In this document: in pieces, positions 1-6,877 of the stretch
Numbering within the stretch: position 1 is the stretch's first letter
Layout: every line of letters begins with the position of its first letter
DNA from: Nitrospirota bacterium
Lineage (GTDB): Bacteria; Nitrospirota; Thermodesulfovibrionia; Thermodesulfovibrionales; JdFR-88
Assembly (NCBI GenBank): GCA_021790695.1
Contig: JAJYGJ010000069.1
Location: forward strand, 1 to 10,310
DNA length: 10,310 nucleotides
Direction: 5' to 3'
Made by a program: the position numbers and the translations under genes
The notes under the pieces: generated by a model
What the model was told of the DNA's origin: nothing
The model's input: only the letters and a program-made list of their open reading frames with translations
The model's database searches: none

Positions 1-353
1 GTCGAAGTTATTGGTCAAGGCAATAAAAAATGTATATAAAAGGCGATGCATTTCATTTTCTGCCGGCGCCAAGAGGCTCTCCGGCCTTATTTATATGTAT
101 TTCAACCTGATCTTATGATTTAAGTATATCAAGTGTCCTGCTCAATTCAGGCCTGCTCATAGGCAAGTAATGAAACAAATCCGCCAATCTCTCCTTCGCG
201 TAAAGATGGCGCTGTATTGACGTTTGAACTATTCATTGGCGCATCAGCTTCCTCTCCCCGCCTTTGTCAATCCGGTCAAGCCCTCCCGCGGCCGATCGCA
301 AGCGCGGTTGCAAAGCCGGTTGCGAAAGTTTAGAATTCAAAAGAGAAAACTTT
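1..353. other. Non-coding stretch upstream of ftsH
   Basis: No convincing gene was found on either strand. The first 130 bases are AT-rich compared with the rest of the window. There is a short direct repeat, CCTGCTCA, at 137-144 and 152-159. A GCCGG/CCGGC pair near 62-87 could form a weak hairpin followed by an AT-rich run, and may be the end of transcription of a gene outside the window. A possible sigma-70 promoter (TTGCAA at 308-313, TAGAAT at 331-336, 17-base spacer) lies so close to the ftsH start that the mRNA leader would be only about 10 bases, so I do not call it with confidence. No heat-shock promoter is evident. Confidence 0.5.
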
Positions 354-2279
354 ATGGAAGACGACAAAAAAGACAGCGACAAGCTGAAAAGCCTGCAGTG
401 GAGGTGGCTATGGGCGCTGCTTTTCCTGTTCATGGTGCTCTATGTCTTTCAGTCCTTTTCCTACAAGACCGAAAAGAAGGCGCAGACCATTACATACAGC
501 AGTTTCCTGGCCCAACTGGAAGGGGACAACATAAAATCCGTCGTCATCTCCGGCCTCGATGTCACGGGGGAATTAAACAAACCGGCGATGATCGTCCCGC
601 AGGGCGGCAAACAGCAGGTCTCTGTCACGGAATTCAAGACCTACCTGCCCGTTTTCCAGGGTCAAAGACTGATCGACAAGCTCCGCGCGAAGAACGTCTC
701 CATCAGCGTGGTGCCGGCCAAGAAGTCCTCCGCGATCATGGACATATTGGTGGGCGTTCTGCCGTGGGTGCTCATAATCGGCGTATGGGTGCTGCTGATG
801 AGACGCACGGCAAAGCAGATAAGCGGAGGGCCGGGCGGGCTTTTTTCCTTCGGGGAGAGCAAGGCGAAACTCTTTCAGGAGGGCAAGACGCCGAAGGTGA
901 CGTTCAAGGACGTCGCCGGCATGGAAAACACCAAGAGGGAGCTTCTGGAGATAATCGAGTTTCTCAAGGACCCCGGAAAATACCGGACGTTCGGCGCGAA
1001 GGTGCCCAAGGGCGTGCTTCTCGTGGGGCCTCCCGGCACGGGCAAGACCCTGCTTGCGCGCGCCGTGGCGGGCGAGGCCGGGGTGCCTTTTTACAGCATA
1101 AGCGCCTCGGAGTTCATAGAGATGTTCGTGGGCGTGGGGGCGGCCCGCGTGCGGGACCTCTTCAAGAAGGCAAAGGCCTCCCAGCCCAGCATCATCTTCA
1201 TTGACGAGATCGATGCGGTCGGGCGCACAAGGGGCGCCGGGCTTGGCGGGGGGCACGACGAGAGGGAGCAGACGCTAAACCAGCTCCTGGGGGAGATGGA
1301 CGGGTTTGAGCCGCACGAGGCGGTGATAATAATGGCCGCCACGAACAGGCCCGACGTGCTGGACCCCGCCCTTTTGAGGCCCGGCCGCTTTGACCGGCAC
1401 ATCGTCATAGACAGGCCCGGCCTCAAGGAACGCAAGGCCATCATGGAAATCCATGTGAGAGACAAGACCCTGGCCCCGGACGTGGACCTGGAGAAGGTCG
1501 CCCGCGGCACCACCGGGATGACGGGGGCGGACCTGGAAAACCTGGCCAATGAGGCCGCCCTCATCGCCGTGAGGAAGAACAAGCCGCATGTGGAAATGAA
1601 GGATTTTGACGAGGCGCGGGACATCATCCTCATGGGTACGGTGAGAGAGGAGACCATAAGCCAGCTCGAAAGGCGCATCACCGCCTATCACGAGTCGGGC
1701 CACGCCCTGGTCGCCTGGGAGCTGCCGGGCACCGACCCCATACACAAGGTGAGCATCCTTCCGCGCGGAATGGCCATGGGCGTTACCCAACTGCTGCCCG
1801 AGGAGGACAGGCACTATTACCCCAGGAGTTACCTGATGAACAAACTGGCCGTGGCGCTTGGCGGCCGGGTGGCCGAGAAACTGGTCTTCAACGACGTCAG
1901 CACCGGCGCGCAGAACGATTTGAAGGAGGCCACCGAGCTTGCCGAAAAGATGGTCGCCCAGTGGGGAATGAGTGAAAAGGTCGGGCCGGTCAATCTCGGC
2001 CGGGCCGAGGAGCATCCGTTTCTCGGGCGCGAGCTTGCGCAGCCCAAGCGCTACAGCGAGGGGATGGCCTGGCTCATGGACCGGGAGATAAGAAACCTTG
2101 TCGAAGAGGCCCAGGCCGGCGCGGAAAAGATACTGAGCGGGAAGAAAGATACGCTGGACAGGCTTGCCGAAGGGCTTTTGAAGGAAGAATCCCTCGATTA
2201 CGGGCAGATAGAAAAGATAATCGGCTCGCCGAAGAGGAAACCCGAGCTTTCCCCTCCTCCGGCCAGCGGGTCAGTTTGA
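354..2279 (+). CDS. ftsH: ATP-dependent zinc metalloprotease FtsH
   Basis: This is a membrane-anchored AAA+ protease that degrades misfolded or short-lived membrane and cytosolic proteins, normally as a hexamer in the inner membrane. The 641-residue protein has the full family layout. There are transmembrane helices at about 17-35 and 129-149 flanking a periplasmic domain. The Walker A motif GPPGTGKT is at 225-232 and Walker B has D284-E285. A second region of homology follows (NRPDVLDPALLRPGRFDR). The zinc site is HESGH at 446-450, with the probable third ligand D522 in GAQNDL. The ATG at 354 was chosen over an in-frame TTG at 264 because the protein then starts just before the first membrane helix and has a purine-rich stretch (AAGAGA) about 8-13 bases upstream. 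Length and motifs are ordinary and the gene looks intact. It stands alone, convergent with the cobamide operon. Confidence 0.97.
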   Translation: MEDDKKDSDKLKSLQWRWLWALLFLFMVLYVFQSFSYKTEKKAQTITYSSFLAQLEGDNIKSVVISGLDVTGELNKPAMIVPQGGKQQVSVTEFKTYLPVFQGQRLIDKLRAKNVSISVVPAKKSSAIMDILVGVLPWVLIIGVWVLLMRRTAKQISGGPGGLFSFGESKAKLFQEGKTPKVTFKDVAGMENTKRELLEIIEFLKDPGKYRTFGAKVPKGVLLVGPPGTGKTLLARAVAGEAGVPFYSISASEFIEMFVGVGAARVRDLFKKAKASQPSIIFIDEIDAVGRTRGAGLGGGHDEREQTLNQLLGEMDGFEPHEAVIIMAATNRPDVLDPALLRPGRFDRHIVIDRPGLKERKAIMEIHVRDKTLAPDVDLEKVARGTTGMTGADLENLANEAALIAVRKNKPHVEMKDFDEARDIILMGTVREETISQLERRITAYHESGHALVAWELPGTDPIHKVSILPRGMAMGVTQLLPEEDRHYYPRSYLMNKLAVALGGRVAEKLVFNDVSTGAQNDLKEATELAEKMVAQWGMSEKVGPVNLGRAEEHPFLGRELAQPKRYSEGMAWLMDREIRNLVEEAQAGAEKILSGKKDTLDRLAEGLLKEESLDYGQIEKIIGSPKRKPELSPPPASGSV

Positions 2280-2284
2280 GAAAC

Positions 2285-2475
2285 GCCAGGCAACATCGGC
2301 TTTCGCTGTTTGAGCTTTCTTTCTGCCGATGCATGGCCTCTTTCCGCTCATGCCCGCCCAAACTCGCCCTTAAACGGGCTCAGACATGGGCGGGCAAAGG
2401 AGTTTCGCGGAAATTCGCCGGCATCGGGCAAAAAAATGAAAAAAAGCTATGACGCTCAATCCGACGTCGCCTGGC
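2285..2475. repeat. Nested inverted-repeat region between convergent genes
   Basis: The outer arms are GCCAGGCAACATCGG (2285-2299) and CCGACGTCGCCTGGC (2461-2475). They are inverted copies differing at 2 of 15 positions. Inside lies a perfect 10-bp inverted repeat, TGCCCGCCCA (2351-2360) and TGGGCGGGCA (2387-2396), which itself encloses a GCCC/GGGC pair (2366-2369, 2376-2379). A further 7-bp pair, CATCGGC/GCCGATG, sits at 2294-2300 and 2325-2331. There is no reading frame of note inside. This could be a small non-autonomous mobile element or simply the two terminators of the converging genes. I saw no clear target-site duplication. Confidence 0.4.
2430..2468 (-). terminator. Possible intrinsic terminator of the cobamide operon
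   Basis: Reading the minus strand after the lipoprotein gene, a short stem (GACG/CGTC, 2465-2468 with 2451-2454) is followed a few bases later by two T7 tracts (2439-2445 and 2430-2436) separated by CA. The T tracts are striking but the stem is short, so this is a weak terminator call. It lies about 90 bases downstream of the last stop codon of the operon. Confidence 0.35.
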
Positions 2476-2489
2476 GCTCTGTCCATTGC

Positions 2490-2540
2490 GTGTTTATCAA
2501 ACTCAAACCGACCCGGCCAGCGAACCGGTTAGATAAACGC
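2490..2540. repeat. Imperfect hairpin just downstream of the lipoprotein gene
   Basis: GTTTATC (2492-2498) pairs with GATAAAC (2532-2538), and inside it AACCG (2506-2510) pairs with CGGTT (2526-2530). The structure could stabilise the 3' end of the operon mRNA or help termination. It has no T tract of its own. Confidence 0.35.
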
Positions 2541-2559
2541 CGCGGGCGCGACGCCCTTC

Positions 2560-3141
2560 TCACGGTTTCACCATGTTTATGAGCAGGTCGCCCGCGCTTT
2601 GCAGGGGGCCCAGGGGATTTTTGGTTATAGTGGTCGAATCGATGGCGGGATTGCCCCCCCATTGTTTGTAAACCACCGTGTCGTCCACCATCACCACGAG
2701 GGCCTGGAAGTTCCATCCGGTCTCATGGATGTGCCTTTTGAAATTGAAGAAGTCCAGGAAAAAATTCCCCTTCCTCACGTCGGACGTGATCCCCGGGGTT
2801 ATGGAATAGGCGCGGCATTCGGTGCCGGCCCTGATGCACCTCTGGAGGCCGGGGGCGAGGTCCTTCATCCTGATTGAAGGGTTGAACATGAATCTCTGGA
2901 TGATGTCCACGTAGGTGAGTATCTGGACGTTCGGGTTTATATATGGATCGAAGCCCAGGTCCCTCAGGCTTTTCGCAGTTGATTTTTCCACCTCTATCTG
3001 GTCATAGGCGTGTTTTGCCTGGTAGAAATTTACCCAGGGCGACTGCACCGTCTTGCGGGTGCTGGGCAGCAGTCCCCCGCATCCCGCCGTGCCCGTAAAA
3101 AAGAGAAAAAGAAGGGCGAGGGAGACTCTTTTTAATGCCAT
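2560..3141 (-). CDS. Small lipoprotein of unknown function
   Basis: I do not recognise the family. The 193-residue protein starts with a lysine-arginine pair and a hydrophobic helix, and ends its signal peptide in TAGC, so Cys21 should be lipidated. The residue after the cysteine is glycine, which suggests outer-membrane sorting. The mature part is soluble, with two further cysteines (in RCIRAGTECRAY) that could form a disulphide, and conserved-looking aromatic patches (GWNFQALVVMVDDTVVYKQWGG). The ATG at 3141 is preferred because the signal peptide begins there. An in-frame GTG at 3198 directly abuts the cobS stop codon and would add 19 residues before the signal peptide. No good ribosome binding site precedes the ATG. 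As the last gene of a cobamide operon it may act in cobamide or corrinoid handling at the envelope, but that is only a positional guess. Confidence 0.75.
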   Translation of the reverse strand: MALKRVSLALLFLFFTGTAGCGGLLPSTRKTVQSPWVNFYQAKHAYDQIEVEKSTAKSLRDLGFDPYINPNVQILTYVDIIQRFMFNPSIRMKDLAPGLQRCIRAGTECRAYSITPGITSDVRKGNFFLDFFNFKRHIHETGWNFQALVVMVDDTVVYKQWGGNPAIDSTTITKNPLGPLQSAGDLLINMVKP

Positions 3142-3198
3142 AAATTGAACGTAATGGATTTTAAGCGAAAAGTCCAGTGCCCGGACCGAATGGAACAC

Positions 3199-4152
3199 TC
3201 AAATGAAATGGGTAAAATGACCGCCGGGCAGATGACCGAGCCACAGCAGGGCGGCGAGCAAAAAAAAGACATCCGCAAGCTCCGTGAGCGCGCCCAGGTT
3301 GTCGCCGGTCAGCCCCCCCCATTTCCCCGCGAAAAACCGGGCCGCGGCGGCGCTTAATGCGTAAAAGAAGACAAGGAGGAGTATGAAAAATCCCGCGCAG
3401 GCGGAAAGCGATATCGTCCCCAGTCGAAAGACGGCCGGATAAAAGGCCGCAAACCAGAGGGCGGCCAGAAGAAGCGCGGAGACCGCCACGTCCCCCGCCC
3501 CCGTCCGGGGGATGAATATCCGGCCAAGCCCGTCTTGCCGGGCGGGGCGGCCGCGGCGCATGGCGGGGATCGTCGCCCATTTGGAAAATGCGGGCATGAG
3601 CGCAAGGAGGGCCGGGACCGCGGCCTTCCCGGCAGGCCAGCCTGCAGACCAGTCTGCCGGCCAGCTTGCGGGCCAGCCCGCCAGCCCATACCCTGCCTCA
3701 AGGAGGCCGCTTATGAGCAGGTATTTCAGCAGGACCGATAGGGAAATCGCGACGGCCCCCATCGCGCCGACCGGGCCTTCCTTCATTATGGCGAGTCTCT
3801 TTTGCCGGGCTGCCGCCGGGTCGCCCGGGACGGTTTTGATTTTTACGGCAAGCGCGTCGGCGGTGTCCGCGAGCCCGTCCAGGTCAAACCCTCCGCTTGA
3901 GACTATCAGGACCGCAAGGGCCAGGCCGCCCGCGATACGCGGGCCAAAGAGATTTAAAAAAACAAGCGAGGAGGCCGCAAGCAGGATGCCCTGGAACGCC
4001 CCGGCCAGGGGGAAAAAGGGGACCGACCCCGCCAGCTCTTCTTCGGAAACCCCGCCTTTTACCCTGACCGGCACTATCGTACGAAACTGGATGGCAAGCA
4101 GTACCCGTCTTAAGACGAGGGGAAGAGCTTGGGGCCGGTTCAATTCATTCAA
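3199..4152 (-). CDS. cobS: CobS, adenosylcobinamide-GDP ribazoletransferase
   Basis: CobS is an integral membrane enzyme that joins adenosylcobinamide-GDP to the alpha-ribotide of the lower ligand, completing the cobamide nucleotide loop. The signature region reads GGFDLDGLADTADA, where most family members have GGFHLDGLADT, and is followed by RLAIMKEGPVGAMG. Several hydrophobic helices span the protein, and WGGLTGDNLGALTELADV lies near the C terminus as usual. At 317 residues it is longer than the usual 250 or so. Part of the excess is a four-fold tetrapeptide repeat (GWPA, SWPA, DWSA, GWPA). The best start is a TTG at 4152 that overlaps the cobT stop codon, with a GAGGTG ribosome binding site a few bases upstream; this suggests coupled translation. 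The next gene begins directly after its stop. Confidence 0.92.
   Translation of the reverse strand: MNELNRPQALPLVLRRVLLAIQFRTIVPVRVKGGVSEEELAGSVPFFPLAGAFQGILLAASSLVFLNLFGPRIAGGLALAVLIVSSGGFDLDGLADTADALAVKIKTVPGDPAAARQKRLAIMKEGPVGAMGAVAISLSVLLKYLLISGLLEAGYGLAGWPASWPADWSAGWPAGKAAVPALLALMPAFSKWATIPAMRRGRPARQDGLGRIFIPRTGAGDVAVSALLLAALWFAAFYPAVFRLGTISLSACAGFFILLLVFFYALSAAAARFFAGKWGGLTGDNLGALTELADVFFLLAALLWLGHLPGGHFTHFI
3635..3682. repeat. Four 12-bp tandem repeats inside cobS
   Basis: Four imperfect 12-base units run head to tail: GGCCAGCCTGCA, GACCAGTCTGCC, GGCCAGCTTGCG and GGCCAGCCCGCC. On the coding (minus) strand they specify the tetrapeptides GWPA, SWPA, DWSA and GWPA, just after a hydrophobic segment. 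The reading frame is kept and the four units have drifted from one another, so the array is probably not a very recent slippage event. Confidence 0.85.
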
Positions 4153-5234
4153 TTCAGCACCTCGTCCGAGACGCCGGCCTCACCGAAAGTCGCCATCTCC
4201 CTGTATATCTTCAGTCCCGCCGTTATGAGCCCCATGGCAAGGGCCGCGCCGGTGCCCTCGCCGAGCCGGAGGTCCAGGTCCAGTATCGGGACGAGCCCCA
4301 TCCTCTCCAGCATCGCGCGGTGGCCGGTCTCCACCGACTTGTGGGACGCAAACATGTAATCGGACGTCCAGGGCTGAAGGGCATGGGCTATGAGCGCGCC
4401 CGCCGTCGATATGAACCCGTCTATGACGACCGGCACGCGGTTTGCCGCCGCGCCGAGCACAAGCCCGGCGATCCCGCCGATCTCGGCCCCGCCCACCTTC
4501 GAAAGCACGTCCACGGGGTCGCCCGCGTCCGGGGCGTTTACCCTGATCGCCTTTTCTATCGCCTCTATCTTCCTGCCCAGCGCCTCATCCGATATCCCGG
4601 TGCCCCGCCCCGTGACCCGCGCGACCTCGCTTCCCGTGAGCACCGCCGCTATCGCGCTTGAAGGGGTGGTGTTGCCTATTCCCATGTCGCCGGTGCCGAA
4701 GAGGCTTTTACTTTTACCGCTGCCATTTTTTGCGTCATTTTTTGCGAAGCGGGCGGCGAGCCTTATGCCCGCTTCGATGCTCCTTATGGCCTCGGCCCTT
4801 GTCATCGCCGGGCCCCTGGTGAAATTCCCGGTCCCGCTGACCACCTTTGCGGAGACCAGCCCCTTAATCTTCCCGAAATCATGCCGGACGCCCATGTCCA
4901 CGACGACGACTTTGGCCCCCGCGTGCCGGGCAAGGACGTTTATGGCCGCCCCGCCCCGAAGGAAGTTCCGCACCATCTGCGCCGTGACCTCTCCGGGATA
5001 GACGGAAACACCCTCCTCTATGACCCCGTGATCGCCGGCAAACGTGAAGATGACTTTCCTCGTGATCTCGGGCATGGGGTCCCCGGCTATGGCGACCAGC
5101 CTGCCCGCGAACTCCTCAAGGCGCCCCAGGCTGCCGGGAGGCTTTGTCAGGCTGTCCAGGCGCTCAGCCGCCGCCTGCCGCCACTTCGGGTCTATTGGCT
5201 TTATTTTTTCAATCGTGGTCTTTAGCAGTTTCAT
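4149..5234 (-). CDS. cobT: CobT, lower-ligand phosphoribosyltransferase
   Basis: CobT transfers the phosphoribosyl group of nicotinate mononucleotide to a benzimidazole, giving the alpha-ribotide that CobS uses. The 361-residue protein carries TKPPGSLGRLE (30-40), FAGDHGV (65-71), GTGDMGIGNTTPSSAI (180-194) and the C-terminal LGEGTGAALAM. Within that last motif, E326 corresponds to the catalytic glutamate of the Salmonella enzyme. Between about 161 and 178 lies a short lysine- and asparagine-rich insertion of low complexity. The ATG overlaps the stop codon of the radical SAM gene as ATGA and has an AAAGGGGG ribosome binding site upstream. CobT proteins accept various benzimidazoles, so the substrate here is set by the enzymes encoded upstream: probably 5-methoxy-6-methylbenzimidazole rather than dimethylbenzimidazole. 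Confidence 0.96.
   Translation of the reverse strand: MKLLKTTIEKIKPIDPKWRQAAAERLDSLTKPPGSLGRLEEFAGRLVAIAGDPMPEITRKVIFTFAGDHGVIEEGVSVYPGEVTAQMVRNFLRGGAAINVLARHAGAKVVVVDMGVRHDFGKIKGLVSAKVVSGTGNFTRGPAMTRAEAIRSIEAGIRLAARFAKNDAKNGSGKSKSLFGTGDMGIGNTTPSSAIAAVLTGSEVARVTGRGTGISDEALGRKIEAIEKAIRVNAPDAGDPVDVLSKVGGAEIGGIAGLVLGAAANRVPVVIDGFISTAGALIAHALQPWTSDYMFASHKSVETGHRAMLERMGLVPILDLDLRLGEGTGAALAMGLITAGLKIYREMATFGEAGVSDEVLN
4724..4747. repeat. Two 12-bp tandem units inside cobT
   Basis: CATTTTTTGCGT and CATTTTTTGCGA lie in tandem on the plus strand and encode the repeated AKND/AKNG segment of CobT on the minus strand. The T6 runs make this the least GC-rich spot in the operon's coding DNA and a likely slippage site. 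Confidence 0.7.
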
Positions 5235-6877
5235 GTCGCCTGCCCCCTTTGTTTCATAAAGAAGTCCTGTTTAAAAAAACCCGTTACGGGCAATCCCGTC
5301 ATCAATTCCGATATCTTCGCCTCCGCCTCCTCGACCGCCCGATGGATGAAATCCTCAGGGATGTCCGCGGACAAATCCCGTCCGCCCCCGCGCCCGCCTG
5401 ACGAAAGCCTCTCAAGGTTTTCTTCAAAGAACCCCACCAGGAAGTCATTTATCCGCCGGCAGGTGTTTTCCGCGCCGGGAGGCGCCGGCACCCTTCCGCT
5501 CCAGATCCCGTCCATGCTCCGGAAAACGAGGTTCGCGGCCCTTCTCATGATGACGGCAAGCGCCCGGACCTGCGGGTCCCTGAATTCGGGCATTCCCTCA
5601 TAGGTTGTCTCCATCCGGAGCCTGCCTTCCTTCCGGAGCGCCGAGAACGTCTCCGTGCCTCCAAGGATGATCTGGTGATGACTGAGGACGTTTGCCGCGA
5701 CCTGGAGATTGCCCAGGAGCCCGTTTCTTTTCAGGAACCGGAAATTCTCTTTTATGTCTTCCGCAGAGGAGTCCGGCTCGAACATGATAAAACCGGCATT
5801 GGGCTCAATTCCGTATCGCCGGAGCGTCCTTATGGCCTCCTCGTTTTCCGCCACGGACGTCATTTTTTCAAGCCGCCTCAGCACCCGGTCGCTGCCGCTT
5901 TCAATCCCGATCAGGATGTGCCTCAGGCCCGCCTTTGCGAGCGCGGAGATGCTTTTGTCCTTTATGTCGTTTGCACGGGCCTCGAGGCCGAACCTGATGT
6001 CTCTTTCCCCGAGCATCGAGGCCAGCCGGATCGCCCGCTCCTGCCCGGCCGCGCCGGGGCCGAAGAACTGCGGGTCCGTGAAATAGAAATCCCGCGCCCC
6101 CTTCGAATCAATGACAGAATCTATTTCGAGCACGATGTTTTCGGGGCTTCTCCCCCGCCAAAGGCGGGAACCGTCCCCGAAAAATGAAGTTATATGGCAG
6201 AAGGCGCACCTCCCGTAACACCCCCGGCTTCCAAGCAGGCTCACCTCCGGCAGCCGCCACATGGCCCCGGTGCGGAGCGGAAAGCGAAGCGCGTCTAGGT
6301 CCCTGGCGATTACGGGCGGTGAAGACATGAAGTTTCCGCCTCCATTTTCAGCCGTCGCAAGGCCCGGGACCTTCGCAAGGCCCGGGATATCGCGAAGGGG
6401 GCTAAAGGGCCGGCCCCCGTGGGGCCGGCCGGAGGCGAGGCGGCCCGCCAGCGCGGCAAAGGTCAGCTCCGGCTCGCCCAGGAGGACCGCGTCAATGGCG
6501 AAGGGGCCAGCCCCCGCGGGGCCGGAAAGAAGATCTTTCGCGGCGAAGGTGGGATAATAACCGTAGGCCGCGATAAAAGGGGCCGCGCCCTCCTTTTTCA
6601 GCCTCGAAAGAAATCCCGCGAGCCTCTTGCCGGTCCCCCATGTGTAGACCATGTGAACGCCGAGGATGTCCGGCCCCGCCTGACGGACACGCCGGCCGAT
6701 CTCCCGGTAGGAAAGGCCCTCCAGGTATCCCTCTATCACTTCCACCTCGTGGCCCTCCGCCAGGAGCGCCGCAGCCGTGTAGCCGGTAAGAAGACAGGAG
6801 GAAAGCGGGGTGTTGGCGATATCGTTGCACCGCTCGGGCGACTGTGTCCTGGGATGTTCGAGAAGGACTATCTTCAT
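5231..6877 (-). CDS. bzaD: Cobalamin-binding radical SAM enzyme, BzaD/BzaE type
   Basis: The protein (548 residues) has an N-terminal B12-binding-like alpha/beta domain (about 1-165, ending in a VLLGEPELTF segment). A radical SAM core follows with the cluster motif CYGRCAFC, where C220, C224 and C227 should bind a 4Fe-4S cluster. The later core shows YFTDPQFFG and HILIGIESGSDRVLRRL. This is the layout of B12-dependent radical SAM methylases. Its place between a BzaC-type methyltransferase and cobT makes it a candidate for BzaD, which adds the ring methyl at C6 of 5-methoxybenzimidazole. BzaD and BzaE share the same architecture and I cannot tell them apart by eye; BzaD is favoured because it acts first. 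The ATG at 6877 overlaps the preceding stop as ATGA. The frame stays open upstream, but that part lies inside the previous gene. Confidence 0.72.
   Translation of the reverse strand: MKIVLLEHPRTQSPERCNDIANTPLSSCLLTGYTAAALLAEGHEVEVIEGYLEGLSYREIGRRVRQAGPDILGVHMVYTWGTGKRLAGFLSRLKKEGAAPFIAAYGYYPTFAAKDLLSGPAGAGPFAIDAVLLGEPELTFAALAGRLASGRPHGGRPFSPLRDIPGLAKVPGLATAENGGGNFMSSPPVIARDLDALRFPLRTGAMWRLPEVSLLGSRGCYGRCAFCHITSFFGDGSRLWRGRSPENIVLEIDSVIDSKGARDFYFTDPQFFGPGAAGQERAIRLASMLGERDIRFGLEARANDIKDKSISALAKAGLRHILIGIESGSDRVLRRLEKMTSVAENEEAIRTLRRYGIEPNAGFIMFEPDSSAEDIKENFRFLKRNGLLGNLQVAANVLSHHQIILGGTETFSALRKEGRLRMETTYEGMPEFRDPQVRALAVIMRRAANLVFRSMDGIWSGRVPAPPGAENTCRRINDFLVGFFEENLERLSSGGRGGGRDLSADIPEDFIHRAVEEAEAKISELMTGLPVTGFFKQDFFMKQRGQAT

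Noticed and set aside
308..336. Promoter of ftsH (TTGCAA, 17 bases, TAGAAT)
   Set aside because: The match is fair, but transcription would start about 10 bases before the ATG and cut off the purine-rich binding site, so it is not called.
224..1204. Plus-strand frame overlapping the start of ftsH
   Set aside because: Its translation is basic and without domains, and it overlaps the clearly conserved AAA+ region of ftsH in another frame.
2351..2396. Intrinsic terminator of ftsH
   Set aside because: The 10-bp stem is strong, but it is followed by AAGGAG rather than a T tract, so it is listed only as part of the repeat region.
3512..4228. Plus-strand open frame opposite cobS
   Set aside because: Low-complexity, arginine-, proline- and serine-rich translation typical of an antisense shadow.
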